Positions 1 through 9,783 of a DNA stretch of 55,438 nt are shown here, piece after piece. The notes under the pieces were generated by a model that saw only the letters and a list, made by a program, of their open reading frames with translations, was not told the DNA's origin and made no database searches. The position numbers were made by a program, and so were the translations under genes. Each line of letters begins with the position of its first letter. Position 1 is the stretch's first letter. Source of the DNA: Fredinandcohnia aciditolerans. GTDB lineage: Bacteria > Bacillota > Bacilli > Bacillales > Bacillaceae_L. Location of the stretch: contig QGHH01000033.1 of assembly GCA_003640645.1 (NCBI GenBank), positions 1-55,438 of the forward strand, read 5' to 3'.

Positions 1-47
<47 letters not shown>

Positions 48-110
48 GAGTATTGATTGCTCAATAGTTTGTTACTTTTAGAATTAAACGTTGACGCTTG
101 TATTGTGTTC

Positions 111-124
111 AGTTTTCAAAGAAC
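111..124 (-). promoter_or_regulatory. boxA-like antitermination/processing signal in the 16S leader
   Basis: The minus strand reads GTTCTTTGAAAACT in the leader between promoter P2 and 16S. This resembles the boxA-like element found in Bacillus rRNA leaders, where Nus factors assemble for antitermination. The assignment rests on motif and position only. Confidence 0.55.
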
Positions 125-168
125 TTTTAGAAGTTTCGCTATCGTTGCTCTCTTGAAGCAACTTTATA

Positions 169-197
169 ATAATATCATTTATTATTTTGATAGTCAA
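169..197 (-). promoter_or_regulatory. rRNA operon promoter P2
   Basis: Minus-strand TTGACT (192-197) and TATTAT (169-174) are separated by 17 bp, about 115 nt upstream of the 16S 5' end. This is a close sigma-A match. With the second promoter 80 bp upstream it gives the tandem arrangement usual for Bacillus rrn operons. Confidence 0.8.
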
Positions 198-251
198 CAA
201 CTTTTTTATTTCTTTTTTTATTTCATCACCGCATCTCGGCGGCAGATTTAT

Positions 252-280
252 AATATACCACCTCTAAACTATTAAGGCAA
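252..280 (-). promoter_or_regulatory. rRNA operon promoter P1
   Basis: Minus-strand TTGCCT (275-280) and TATATT (252-257) are 17 bp apart, upstream of P2. Together they look like the tandem sigma-A promoters of a Bacillus rRNA operon. Confidence 0.72.
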
Positions 281-330
281 GCATTTTTAATAAAATAATT
301 ATACTAAAAAAGTTTTTTGAGTAAATCTAT

Positions 331-361
331 AAAAAAATAGAGTGGAAACCCACTCTATTAC
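331..361 (-). terminator. lysS terminator
   Basis: On the minus strand a hairpin with arms AATAGAGTGG and CCACTCTATT (loop GTTT) is followed by a T run, just after the lysS stop. It separates lysS from the rRNA operon. Confidence 0.9.
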
Positions 362-366
362 TCATA

Positions 367-1863
<1,497 letters not shown>

Positions 1864-1933
1864 CTATTTTGTCACTCATCTATGAAAAACCGTAAATATA
1901 TAACTTGTCCTATTCCAATATAAACGTAAAGCA

Positions 1934-1961
1934 GAAAAACTGCCAGTAATTAACTGGCAGT
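1934..1961 (-). terminator. Terminator-like hairpin after dusB
   Basis: Minus-strand arms CTGCCAGTTAAT and ATTACTGGCAG are followed by TTTTTCT, between dusB and lysS. It probably attenuates read-through from the folate operon into lysS. Confidence 0.75.
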
Positions 1962-2001
1962 GGGTTGCTTACGGGTATTATAGTGTAGGGAACTATTGAT
2001 G

Positions 2002-3003
2002 TCAAACAACCTTAGCATTGTTTTCGTGCTTTTTTTCTACTTCTTCCACGAAGTTTTGTAAAACTGCCACTAATTCATTTCGTGTATTGCAGTTGTTAAC
2101 GTCATTACGCACTATTGCATTTCCACGGATTCCTTTTAGATACCACGCAGCATGTTTTCTGAATTCCCTTACCGCAACGTTTTCATTCTTTAGGTTAATT
2201 AAACGATCTAAATGAAGAATTGATACATCAATTTTTTCCCTTACACTTGGCTCTTCAGTTAGTTCACCAGTTTCTAAATATTTGACTGTTTGATAAATCA
2301 TCCATGGGTTACCAAGTGCTGCACGGCCAATCATTACACCGTCACAGCCGGTTTCGTCAAGCATACGTCTCGCATCCTGTGGTGTTTTAACATCGCCATT
2401 TCCGATAACAGGGATATTTACTGATTCTTTTACTTGTTTAATAATATCCCAGTTCGCAAACCCTTCGTACATTTGAACACGAGTTCTTCCATGCATGGCT
2501 ACTGCTTGACCGCCAGCACGTTCTACCGCTTGAGCATTTTGAATCGCAAAAATATGGTCTTCATCCCAGCCCATTCGCATTTTTACAGTAACAGGTTTGT
2601 CAACTGCATCAACTACCGCTGAAACCATCTCATAAATCTTATTAGGATCTAATAACCACTTTGCCCCTGCATCACATTTCGTAATTTTTGGTACAGGGCA
2701 TCCCATGTTAATATCAATAATATCCGCAGTTGTGTTTCTATCAACAAACTTAGCCGCTTCAACTAATGTTTCTTTTTCTCCTCCAAAAATTTGAAGGCTA
2801 AGTGGCTTTTCACGTTCATCTATATAAAGCATCCCCATTGTTCTCGCATTTTTATAGAGGATAGCTTTATCACTTACCATTTCCGCACAAACTAATCCTG
2901 CACCAAATTCCTTAACGGTTAGACGGAACGCAGAGTTACACACCCCAGCCATCGGCGCAAGAACAACTTGGTTCTTCATTTCGATATTGCCTATTTTTAA
3001 CAC
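2002..3003 (-). CDS. dusB: tRNA-dihydrouridine synthase B
   Basis: FMN-dependent enzyme that reduces uridines in the D-loop of tRNA. It is 333 residues, the usual Dus length, with a TIM barrel carrying the catalytic cysteine at about 102 in INMGCPVPK, MHGRTR near 172, and the flavin-phosphate motif GDVKTPQDA. The start is GTG at 3003 with AAGGAGG upstream. It sits at the end of the folate operon after yazB, as in B. subtilis, where it is called yacF. Nothing is missing. Confidence 0.95.
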   Translation of the reverse strand: MLKIGNIEMKNQVVLAPMAGVCNSAFRLTVKEFGAGLVCAEMVSDKAILYKNARTMGMLYIDEREKPLSLQIFGGEKETLVEAAKFVDRNTTADIIDINMGCPVPKITKCDAGAKWLLDPNKIYEMVSAVVDAVDKPVTVKMRMGWDEDHIFAIQNAQAVERAGGQAVAMHGRTRVQMYEGFANWDIIKQVKESVNIPVIGNGDVKTPQDARRMLDETGCDGVMIGRAALGNPWMIYQTVKYLETGELTEEPSVREKIDVSILHLDRLINLKNENVAVREFRKHAAWYLKGIRGNAIVRNDVNNCNTRNELVAVLQNFVEEVEKKHENNAKVV

Positions 3004-3036
3004 GGTAACCCTCCTTCCTTCTATTTTTAATACTAT

Positions 3037-3249
3037 TTAATTAACCTCTTTTGGACGTAAATCATCAAGTGGTACTTTTAATATATCTGCAACCTCTTGT
3101 AAAAATATCTTGCTAGGCATTCGCGTTCCCCGCTCTACTTCTCCAACAAGAGACACCGATACCCCGAGGTCTTTTGCCAAACTCTCTTGGGTATACCCTT
3201 TTAATTTTCGAAAAGCACGAATACGTCTTCCCCATTTCTCCGCTTCCAT
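3037..3249 (-). CDS. yazB: Small XRE-type helix-turn-helix protein (YazB)
   Basis: A 70-residue protein that is almost entirely one Cro/C1-type helix-turn-helix (GYTQESLAKDLGVSVSLV, about 19-36). It probably binds DNA, but its target is unknown. It overlaps the 3' end of folK by 49 nt in another frame. This overlap is also the B. subtilis arrangement, which supports a real translationally coupled gene. There is no sensor domain. Autoregulation of the folate operon is possible but is only an inference. Confidence 0.85.
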   Translation of the reverse strand: MEAEKWGRRIRAFRKLKGYTQESLAKDLGVSVSLVGEVERGTRMPSKIFLQEVADILKVPLDDLRPKEVN

Positions 3250-3725
3250 ATACGCACACCTTCTCTGTCTTGTAATTCGTCTAGTAGTAAGGATATTGGC
3301 TTTGTTACTGTTGGAATTTCTAAATTCCGGTCTATTTCAGCTAATGGTACCAGAACAAAAGCTCGCTCTGTCATTCGGGGATGAGGGACAATAAGACGCT
3401 CTGTTTCAATATTTTCTTGATTAAACAGCAAAATGTCAAGGTCGAGTGTTCGAGGCCCCCACCTTATTTTCCTTTCCCTACCAGATTCATGCTCTATACT
3501 CTGCAAAACTTCTAGTAAATCCAATGGTTGTAAATCAGTATTTACTTTAATTACCATATTTAAAAATCGGTCTTGATCTTCATAACCAACGGGATCTGTT
3601 TCATAAACTGAAGAAAAACCGATAATATCTATATCTTTTTCTTGAATAGCTTGTAATGCTACATGTAAATAGGATTCCCGGTTACCTATATTTGTACCTA
3701 AGGCGATATAAGCTGTATTACTCAC
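3201..3725 (-). CDS. folK: 6-hydroxymethyl-7,8-dihydropterin pyrophosphokinase
   Basis: Transfers pyrophosphate from ATP to hydroxymethyl-dihydropterin, the step before FolP. At 174 residues it has the family length. GTNIGNRESYL lies at the N-terminus and the signature WGPRTLDLDIL in the middle provides the acidic metal-binding residues. The start is GTG at 3725. Its G is also the last base of the folB stop codon TAG, a one-base overlap that implies coupling. Downstream it overlaps yazB. Confidence 0.95.
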   Translation of the reverse strand: MSNTAYIALGTNIGNRESYLHVALQAIQEKDIDIIGFSSVYETDPVGYEDQDRFLNMVIKVNTDLQPLDLLEVLQSIEHESGRERKIRWGPRTLDLDILLFNQENIETERLIVPHPRMTERAFVLVPLAEIDRNLEIPTVTKPISLLLDELQDREGVRIWKRRNGEDVFVLFEN

Positions 3726-4087
3726 TATTGTCGACTCCTTGTGATCTCTACCGCTACTGACTGAAGCTGTCCTGGTATTGGTGGGTCAGGCTTGATTACT
3801 TTTATTGTACAGCTAGAGACCAATGGAAAATGGGCTAAAATGTCGGTAGCCATTTTTTCAGCTACTGCCTCAAGCAATTTGTACGGCTTACCTTCAACAA
3901 TCTCCTTACATAGATTGTAAAGCTCCCCATAATGAACTGAGTAATTTAAATTATCAGTTTCACCCGCTTGTTTAACATCCACTTCTACCATGAGGTCCAC
4001 GAAGAAGCGTTGGCCTAGCTTTGTTTCTTCCGTGAAAACACCATGATATCCATAAAATTGCATTTGATTAACATAGATCTTATCCAT
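3725..4087 (-). CDS. folB: Dihydroneopterin aldolase
   Basis: Converts 7,8-dihydroneopterin to hydroxymethyl-dihydropterin and glycolaldehyde in folate synthesis. The 120-residue length is standard, with the N-terminal substrate motif FYGYHGVFTEE and the family pattern YKLLEAVAEKMA. The ATG at 4087 is preceded by AAGGAG. It lies 5 bp after folP and overlaps folK by one base, so the three are one transcription unit. Confidence 0.95.
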   Translation of the reverse strand: MDKIYVNQMQFYGYHGVFTEETKLGQRFFVDLMVEVDVKQAGETDNLNYSVHYGELYNLCKEIVEGKPYKLLEAVAEKMATDILAHFPLVSSCTIKVIKPDPPIPGQLQSVAVEITRSRQ

Positions 4088-4092
4088 TTTTG

Positions 4093-4935
4093 TTATTCTC
4101 CTTTACCAACAAGGACATCCATCATTTTAGCAAGTCTAGCATTCACCCTCACATTGTGTACACGGACAATATCACAGCCCTTTTGGATACCAAGGCAAGT
4201 CGTTGCACCAGTTGCTTCATCGCGTTCCTTTGGTGGCAAATCAAATATTTTTCCAATAAAAGACTTCCTTGACGTTCCTAATAGTATTGGAAAACCTAGG
4301 TCTGAAAACCGGTCCAGGTGACGAATCGTTTCAATATTCCCTTCAAAAGTTTTCGCAAAACCTACTCCTGGGTCTAAGATAATCTTCTCATCCTTCACAC
4401 CCGCAGCTCTCACAATCTCAATACTTTCTTTTAAATCAACAATCATATCATCAATAAGACTCTTATAGTTTTTATTGTCTCGGTTATGCATGAGAATAAT
4501 CGGCACTTGATAGGTTGCTGCCACTTCTGCCATTTTAGGATCTGCTTTTGCACCCCAAATATCATTAATAATGTGTGCTCCTGCTTCAATCGCCTGCTTC
4601 GCTACCTCAGACTTATAGGTATCAATCGAAATCGGTACGTGAACTTCCTTTATCAACGCCTTAATGATTGGTACCACTCTAGCAATCTCTTCTTCATCAG
4701 AGATTCTTTCATGGCCAGGCCTTGTCGATTCACCCCCAACATCAATAATATCCGCACCATTCTCTACCATTTCTTTGGCGTGCCGGATTGCCGCGTCTAG
4801 GTCAATATAGGAGCCACCATCTGAAAATGAATCAGGTGTGATATTTAGAATTCCCATAATCATCGTTTTTTTCGAAAAGTCTAATTGATAAGGACCACAT
4901 GTTAGTGTTGGTCTGCTTGTTCTGCTTTGGTCCAT
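4093..4935 (-). CDS. folP: Dihydropteroate synthase
   Basis: Condenses p-aminobenzoate with the FolK product; it is the sulfonamide target (called sul in B. subtilis). It has 280 residues in a TIM barrel, with both family signatures: MGILNITPDSFSDGG (about 26-40) and GGESTRPGHE. The pterin-binding ILDPGVGFAKT and RKSFIG motifs follow. The ATG at 4935 has AAAGGAG upstream. The pabC gene that normally precedes it is absent: only 87 bp separate folP from pabA. Confidence 0.96.
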   Translation of the reverse strand: MDQSRTSRPTLTCGPYQLDFSKKTMIMGILNITPDSFSDGGSYIDLDAAIRHAKEMVENGADIIDVGGESTRPGHERISDEEEIARVVPIIKALIKEVHVPISIDTYKSEVAKQAIEAGAHIINDIWGAKADPKMAEVAATYQVPIILMHNRDNKNYKSLIDDMIVDLKESIEIVRAAGVKDEKIILDPGVGFAKTFEGNIETIRHLDRFSDLGFPILLGTSRKSFIGKIFDLPPKERDEATGATTCLGIQKGCDIVRVHNVRVNARLAKMMDVLVGKGE

Positions 4936-5022
4936 TTCTCAAACTCCTTTGTTATTCGTTTATACAATATAGGCCTGTCTGAAAATGTAATATATGTACT
5001 AATAACAGGCACTCTGATTTTT

Positions 5023-5619
5023 TTAGTTTGATCCTACTTCACTTTTATTACTGATGAATTGTTTAATTACATTTTCAATCAGTTGCTTCCCAGCATTAGT
5101 CATAATGGACTCTGGATGAAATTGGACACCTTCGATTGGATACTCCTTGTGACGGATGGCCATGATTTCACCATCTGCTGTTTCAGCTGATATTTCAAAA
5201 CACGCAGGAAGGGTTTCCTTTTTTACGATTAGAGAATGATATCGAGTAGCTGTAAAAGGCTGATCAAGTCCCGAAAAAATGGTTTTACCGTCATGTATCA
5301 TTTCTGATGTTTTCCCATGCATAAGCCTTTGGGCTTTAATTACATCTCCACCAAATGCTTGGGCAATTGATTGATGGCCAAGGCAAACACCAAATATCGG
5401 GATACGCCCTGCAAAATAAGAGATTGTCTCTAGACTTATCCCTGCCTCATTCGGTGTACAAGGCCCGGGGGATATCATGATTAAATCGGGGGATAACTCC
5501 TCTATTTCCTGGACTGTGATTTCATCATTTCTTTTGACGATAATCTCTTCTCCTAATTCTCCCACATACTGCACTAAATTAAATGTAAACGAGTCATAAT
5601 TATCAATCATTACGATCAT
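5023..5619 (-). CDS. pabA: Glutamine amidotransferase subunit of aminodeoxychorismate/anthranilate synthase
   Basis: Supplies ammonia from glutamine to PabB (folate) and, in Bacillus, also to TrpE (tryptophan). At 198 residues it is a complete class I amidotransferase: Cys79 in GVCLGH, His168 and Glu170 in QFHPES, and an oxyanion-loop SPGPCTP near 50. GAGGTGAG precedes the ATG at 5619. In B. subtilis it lies between pabB and pabC. Here neither neighbour is present, so its synthase partner must be encoded elsewhere. From sequence alone it could be named pabA or trpG; the folate context favours pabA. Confidence 0.93.
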   Translation of the reverse strand: MIVMIDNYDSFTFNLVQYVGELGEEIIVKRNDEITVQEIEELSPDLIMISPGPCTPNEAGISLETISYFAGRIPIFGVCLGHQSIAQAFGGDVIKAQRLMHGKTSEMIHDGKTIFSGLDQPFTATRYHSLIVKKETLPACFEISAETADGEIMAIRHKEYPIEGVQFHPESIMTNAGKQLIENVIKQFISNKSEVGSN

Positions 5620-5740
5620 CTTAGCTCACCTCATACTCATATTTTTTAATCTCTACTTCACTCAGCTCTATGCTTACATCTATAGATCGTCTATTTTTAT
5701 ATTTTACATGATATACGATTACTGGTACACCATTGAATTG

Positions 5741-5777
5741 AAAAAAGAGTCCTATCCTATAAGGATAAGACCCTTTT
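5741..5777 (-). terminator. cysK terminator
   Basis: A long minus-strand hairpin (AAAGGGTCTTATCC / GGATAGGACTCTTT, loop TTATA) runs into a T tract about 25 nt after the cysK stop. It separates cysK from pabA. Confidence 0.88.
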
Positions 5778-5799
5778 GTATGTTGAAAAACATCTTTAA

Positions 5800-6729
5800 T
5801 TATTGCTCATCAAATTGATAAAGCACTGTACTTAAGTAACGCTCACCATTATCTGGGACAACCGCAAGTACTTTCTTGCCTTTACCTAACTTTTTCGCAA
5901 TTTGAAGTGCAGCGAAGATAGCCGCTCCAGAAGAGATACCTACAAGGAATCCTTCCTCTTGACCTGTACGACGTGCATATTCGATTGCTTCTTCATTTTT
6001 AACGGTAAATACTTCATCATAAATTTCAGTGTTTAAAACGCTCGGTACAAAGTTTGCACCTATTCCCTGGATTTTGTGAGGACCTGGTTTTCCACCAGAT
6101 AGAATTGCAGAGTCAGCTGGTTCTACTGCAACAATATGGATGTTAGGATATTTCTCTTTTAAAACCACACCCGCTCCAGTAATTGTTCCACCTGTACCAA
6201 TACCAGATACAAACGCATCTAATTGGTCACCCATCTGCTCAACAATTTCTTTACCAGTCGTTAAACGGTGAATTTCAGGGTTTGCTTCATTATCAAATTG
6301 TTGTGCCATGAAATAGCCATGTTCTTTAACAAGCTCTTCTGCCTTGTTAACAGCACCTCTCATCCCTTCAGAACCTGGTGTTAAAACAAGCTCTGCTCCG
6401 TATGCACGTAAGAGGTTACGTCGCTCCATACTCATTGTATCAGGCATTACTAGGATTGCCTTTAAACCTTTAGCAGCTGCTACCATTGCTAAACCGATAC
6501 CCGTGTTTCCACTAGTTGGCTCAATAATTGTGTCACCAGGTTTTAATTCCCCTTTTTTCTCTGCTGCTTCAATCATCGCTAAAGCAATTCTATCTTTTAC
6601 ACTGCTACCTGGGTTAAAGAACTCAAGCTTCACATAAACATCAGCACTATCTTCATCAACTAAATGGTTAAGCTTTACAACTGGTGTTTGACCGATTAAC
6701 TCATAGATTGAATTTGCTACTCTTGTCAT
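5800..6729 (-). CDS. cysK: Cysteine synthase (O-acetylserine sulfhydrylase)
   Basis: PLP enzyme making cysteine from O-acetylserine and sulfide. It has 309 residues. The PLP lysine is K45 in GSSVKDR, the substrate loop TSGNTG is at 72-77, and the phosphate-binding GTGGTITG is near 176. A sigma-A-like promoter (TTGACT, 17 bp, TAAATT) lies at 6773-6801 and a terminator follows, so it is probably transcribed alone. In B. subtilis the gene is under CymR control; I did not identify a CymR site here. Confidence 0.96.
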   Translation of the reverse strand: MTRVANSIYELIGQTPVVKLNHLVDEDSADVYVKLEFFNPGSSVKDRIALAMIEAAEKKGELKPGDTIIEPTSGNTGIGLAMVAAAKGLKAILVMPDTMSMERRNLLRAYGAELVLTPGSEGMRGAVNKAEELVKEHGYFMAQQFDNEANPEIHRLTTGKEIVEQMGDQLDAFVSGIGTGGTITGAGVVLKEKYPNIHIVAVEPADSAILSGGKPGPHKIQGIGANFVPSVLNTEIYDEVFTVKNEEAIEYARRTGQEEGFLVGISSGAAIFAALQIAKKLGKGKKVLAVVPDNGERYLSTVLYQFDEQ

Positions 6730-6772
6730 GATTCCACCCTCAATCCCTACTATTTTTATTGGTTTTATCTAC

Positions 6773-6801
6773 AATTTACCAACTACGCCCATAAAAGTCA
6801 A
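6773..6801 (-). promoter_or_regulatory. cysK promoter
   Basis: Minus-strand TTGACT (6796-6801), 17-bp spacer, TAAATT (6773-6778), about 40 nt upstream of the cysK start. The -35 is close to consensus and the -10 is moderate. Confidence 0.7.
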
Positions 6802-6840
6802 TGAATTTGCGGGTAGCGTTTTGTGAATTTTTTATACAAA

Positions 6841-7021
6841 ATCAAATGCGCTTTGGTGTAGTTGCGCCCAGATTTTAGGCCCACTGAAAGTGGGTCATAA
6901 AGACGTTGCTACAGAAAGTGGTATTCTTAGTCTTTGGTCTTACTGATTGAAAAACTTCCTTTGAAAAATGCATGTCTCCACCGTAGGTTTAACTTATTTC
7001 GTTGAGGTACCCCACAAGTTA
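6841..7021 (-). repeat. Dispersed repeat family A, copy 1 (divergent)
   Basis: Shares the family ends with copies at 21364, 33771 and 51258: ATCAAATGCG near 6841 and AAACTTCCTTTGAAAAAT near 6951 on the plus strand, followed by a CTCCACCGTAGG block. The middle is replaced by about 70 unrelated bases containing the hairpin CCCACT-TTC-AGTGGG. A weak terminal hairpin (AACTT / AAGTT) overlaps the stop codon of the prsA-like gene. No protein is encoded. Confidence 0.7.
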
Positions 7022-7930
7022 TTGTTGATTTTCATAGAACCACTTCACATCAAGTTCTTTCCAAAATGGCTCTACTGAAATCGTTCCATTCATTTGGTCT
7101 ATTGCGATTTGGCGCTTAATTTGATCCTTTACATCTTCATAGGAATAGGTAACAGCATCAATGACCTCATGAAGAATAACCACTGCATAACCATCCTCTA
7201 CTTTGATCGGTTCACTCCACTCATTCGGCTTCAAGCTCTCAGCAACTTCCAAATAGTTTTCTGGTGCATATCCATTTTCTGCATTTACATATCCGAGTTC
7301 CCCACCCCGATTTGCTGAAAACTCGTCAATCGATTTCTCCATTGCTAGTGCTGAAAAGCTAGAGCCATTTTCTAGTTCATCCCGAACCTGTTCCGCCGAT
7401 TTCTTCGTTTTCACAACAATATGGGAAAGGTGGTATGACTTTGGAATTTCATATAGATGCTTGTTTTCCTTATAGAAATGTTTCATTTCGTCTTCTGAAA
7501 TAACAGCATCCTTCGTTAAAAGTTCTTCTAATAAAATGCTTAACTCGATTTGTTCCTTCCAGTGCTCGTCATTTATTTTCTCATGATCAATCGTATTATA
7601 CATCGTCTTTATTAACGTTAATTCACGATCAACAGCATCTTCAGACAAGGTAATCTCATGCTTTTCCGCCATCTGACGAACAACTTCTTCATCAATCATT
7701 TCTTCTAAAATTTGTTTTCCATATCGACCTTCAAGTTCATGTAGCCATTGTTGTCTTGTTATGGTTGTATCCCCAATTGTCGCAACCACCTCTTCTTCCC
7801 CACTAGCGACAACAGGTTTTGAAGCCTTAATCGTTTTTTCATCTGGCTTAGCTGCTGCAAAGTATATAATCGACAAACAGTTAGTGATAACGAGAGCAGC
7901 AATAATTGACCACAATATCTTTCGATTCAT
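7019..7930 (-). CDS. yacD: PrsA/SurA-like peptidyl-prolyl isomerase, membrane anchored (YacD)
   Basis: A predicted extracytoplasmic folding factor. One hydrophobic N-terminal segment (about 6-28) forms a signal anchor, followed by a SurA-type N-terminal helical region and a parvulin (PpiC) domain at roughly 150-250 (SYHLSHIVVKTKKSAEQV, then GGELGYVN). The segment contains a Cys, but the preceding VITN does not make a good lipobox, so it is probably an anchor and not a lipoprotein. I chose the ATG at 7930, with GGGAG about 8 nt upstream, over the ATG 15 nt earlier. It follows hslO closely, as yacD does in B. subtilis. Confidence 0.88.
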   Translation of the reverse strand: MNRKILWSIIAALVITNCLSIIYFAAAKPDEKTIKASKPVVASGEEEVVATIGDTTITRQQWLHELEGRYGKQILEEMIDEEVVRQMAEKHEITLSEDAVDRELTLIKTMYNTIDHEKINDEHWKEQIELSILLEELLTKDAVISEDEMKHFYKENKHLYEIPKSYHLSHIVVKTKKSAEQVRDELENGSSFSALAMEKSIDEFSANRGGELGYVNAENGYAPENYLEVAESLKPNEWSEPIKVEDGYAVVILHEVIDAVTYSYEDVKDQIKRQIAIDQMNGTISVEPFWKELDVKWFYENQQ

Positions 7931-7949
7931 CTTCCCATCTCCCATTACC

Positions 7950-8828
7950 TTACTTTGCCTGGTTTTTTAATTCTATTAACTCATCTTTTGAAAAATGATA
8001 CTTTTCATTACAAAAATGACATTGTGCCTCTGCTTTACCATCTTCTTCAATCATTGCCTCGATTTCATCTGTGCCAAGGCTAATAATTGCACGTTCAATT
8101 CGTTCTTTAGAGCAAGGGCAGACAAAGGACACTGGCATCTTTTCAAGAATTTTAAGGTGTTCCTTGCCAATAATCTCTGCTAAAATGTCCTCTGGTGTAA
8201 GTCCCTTTTCAATCATTTTTGAGATTGGTTCTATTTCTTGTAGTCTTTTTTCAATTCGAGATATTGTAACCTCATCAGTACCCGGCATAAGCTGAATGAG
8301 GAAACCTCCAGCAGCTAAAATTGAATTATCTGGATTCACTAAAACCCCTACTCCAACTGATGAAGGAGTCTGCTCAGAAGTAACGAGGTAATAGGTAAAA
8401 TCCTCTCCTAATTCTCCTGATACAATTGGAACTTGACCTGAAAATTGTTCCCTCATGCCAACATCCTTAACAACTGTTAAAGTACCTTCTGTTCCAACCG
8501 CTCTTCTTACATCCAATTTCCCATGCTCATTTAAGTCGAAATGCGTTTGTGGATTTGTTACATATCCTCTTACTTCACCTTTTGCATTTGTATCGACAAG
8601 GATAATTCCGATTGGTCCTCCACCCTCAACTTTGATTGTTAGCTTGACTTCACCCTTTAGGGTGGCTCCTAACATAACACCTGCCGTCATCGTTCTTCCA
8701 AGTGCAGCAGATGCAGTCGGCCATGTATAATGACGTCTTTGAGCCTCAGCAACTGTTTCTGTTGAATCTATCGCATATGCGCGAACCTGTCCATCATAGG
8801 CTAATGCCTTAATCAAATAATCACTCAT
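7950..8828 (-). CDS. hslO: Hsp33 redox-regulated chaperone
   Basis: Holdase activated by oxidative stress through zinc release and disulfide formation. It has 292 residues and all four zinc cysteines near the C-terminus: CPC at 237-239 and CHFC at 270-273. The start at 8828 (MSDYLIKAL) is preceded by AAAGGAG at the right spacing; an ATG 18 nt upstream lacks this. It sits between coaX and yacD, the B. subtilis order. Confidence 0.95.
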   Translation of the reverse strand: MSDYLIKALAYDGQVRAYAIDSTETVAEAQRRHYTWPTASAALGRTMTAGVMLGATLKGEVKLTIKVEGGGPIGIILVDTNAKGEVRGYVTNPQTHFDLNEHGKLDVRRAVGTEGTLTVVKDVGMREQFSGQVPIVSGELGEDFTYYLVTSEQTPSSVGVGVLVNPDNSILAAGGFLIQLMPGTDEVTISRIEKRLQEIEPISKMIEKGLTPEDILAEIIGKEHLKILEKMPVSFVCPCSKERIERAIISLGTDEIEAMIEEDGKAEAQCHFCNEKYHFSKDELIELKNQAK

Positions 8829-8863
8829 TGTTTTTCTCCTTTTCATGTTGTTCGTTGATGTTG

Positions 8864-9640
8864 TCAGCTTTTTACTTCCATATTACGTTGATAGATAAGC
8901 TGCAAGCCTTTCAATGTTAAAAATGGGTCAACCTCATCAATCACATGTGATTCAGCAGCGATTAGTGCAGCGAGTCCACCAGTCGCAATTACTTTTGGTT
9001 TTTCAATCGCCTGTGCTTTGATACGAGCTACTATACCTTCAACCTGACCAACGTAACCAAATAATATACCTGCTTGCATCGCACTCACCGTGTTTCTTCC
9101 AATCACACCTTCTGGACGGGCTATTTCAATTCTTGGCAACTTAGCAGCTCTTGAATATAAAGCCTCTGTTGAAATGGCGATTCCGGGCGCAATCGCTCCA
9201 CCCATATATTGCTTCTTCTCATTTATGTAGCAGTAAGTTGTGGCTGTACCGAAATCAACAATGATGAGTGGACTTCCATATAAATGAATGCCTGCAACAG
9301 CATTGACGATCCTATCAGCACCCACTTCCCTCGGGTTATCATATTTTATGTTTAGGCCTGTTTTAATACCTGGTCCAACCACCATAGGCTTTATACCAAA
9401 ATACTTTAGGCACATTCGTTCCAGAGCAAACATAATTGGCGGAACAACAGAGGACATGATAATGCCCTTAATATCTTTGAAGGTTAATCCTTCATGTTCT
9501 AATAATGACTTGATAACAAGTCCATATTCATCTTCTGTTTTGTTCCGGCTTGTTTCAATTCTCCAATGATGTTTTAATACATTATTTTCAAATACCCCTA
9601 AAACCATATTCGTGTTTCCCACATCAAAAACAAAAATCAT
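8864..9640 (-). CDS. coaX: Type III pantothenate kinase
   Basis: Phosphorylates pantothenate in the first step of coenzyme A synthesis. The protein has 258 residues with the ASKHA-fold motifs of CoaX: DVGNTN (6-11), GADRIVN (107-113) with the catalytic Asp109, and DFGTAT (129-134). I placed the start at ATG 9640 ([11 protein letters not shown]), which has GGGGG upstream. A 14-residue upstream extension has no counterpart in the family. It follows the ftsH terminator and leads into hslO. Confidence 0.95.
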   Translation of the reverse strand: MIFVFDVGNTNMVLGVFENNVLKHHWRIETSRNKTEDEYGLVIKSLLEHEGLTFKDIKGIIMSSVVPPIMFALERMCLKYFGIKPMVVGPGIKTGLNIKYDNPREVGADRIVNAVAGIHLYGSPLIIVDFGTATTYCYINEKKQYMGGAIAPGIAISTEALYSRAAKLPRIEIARPEGVIGRNTVSAMQAGILFGYVGQVEGIVARIKAQAIEKPKVIATGGLAALIAAESHVIDEVDPFLTLKGLQLIYQRNMEVKS

Positions 9641-9744
9641 GAAGTACCCCCAACATATAACGTATGACTTTGCAAACATCATACCACACCTGCTTTTTAG
9701 TATTCCACAATTAACTTTACTCAGTCGGGGGTTTAAACAGAAAC

Positions 9745-9780
9745 AAAAAGGTGTCTACAATTTCGTTGTAGACACCTTTT
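9745..9780 (-). terminator. ftsH terminator
   Basis: A near-perfect hairpin (AAAGGTGTCTACAA / TTGTAGACACCTTT, loop CGAAA) with T runs, immediately after ftsH. It is symmetrical enough to work in both directions. Confidence 0.92.
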
Positions 9781-9783
9781 GCG

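Noticed and set aside
57-275. Plus-strand 72-codon open frame at the left end
   Set aside because: It lies on the antisense strand of the rRNA leader and its promoters, where AT-rich sequence is open by chance.
5621-5806. About 60 open codons on the minus strand ending at TAA just before pabA (remnant of pabB?)
   Set aside because: There is no start codon, it runs through the cysK terminator, and the conceptual peptide does not resemble the end of PabB. It is more likely a chance open stretch containing the pabA ribosome-binding site.
6841-7018. Riboswitch upstream of cysK
   Set aside because: Structure here belongs to the family A repeat, which recurs upstream or downstream of unrelated genes and lies upstream of the cysK promoter.
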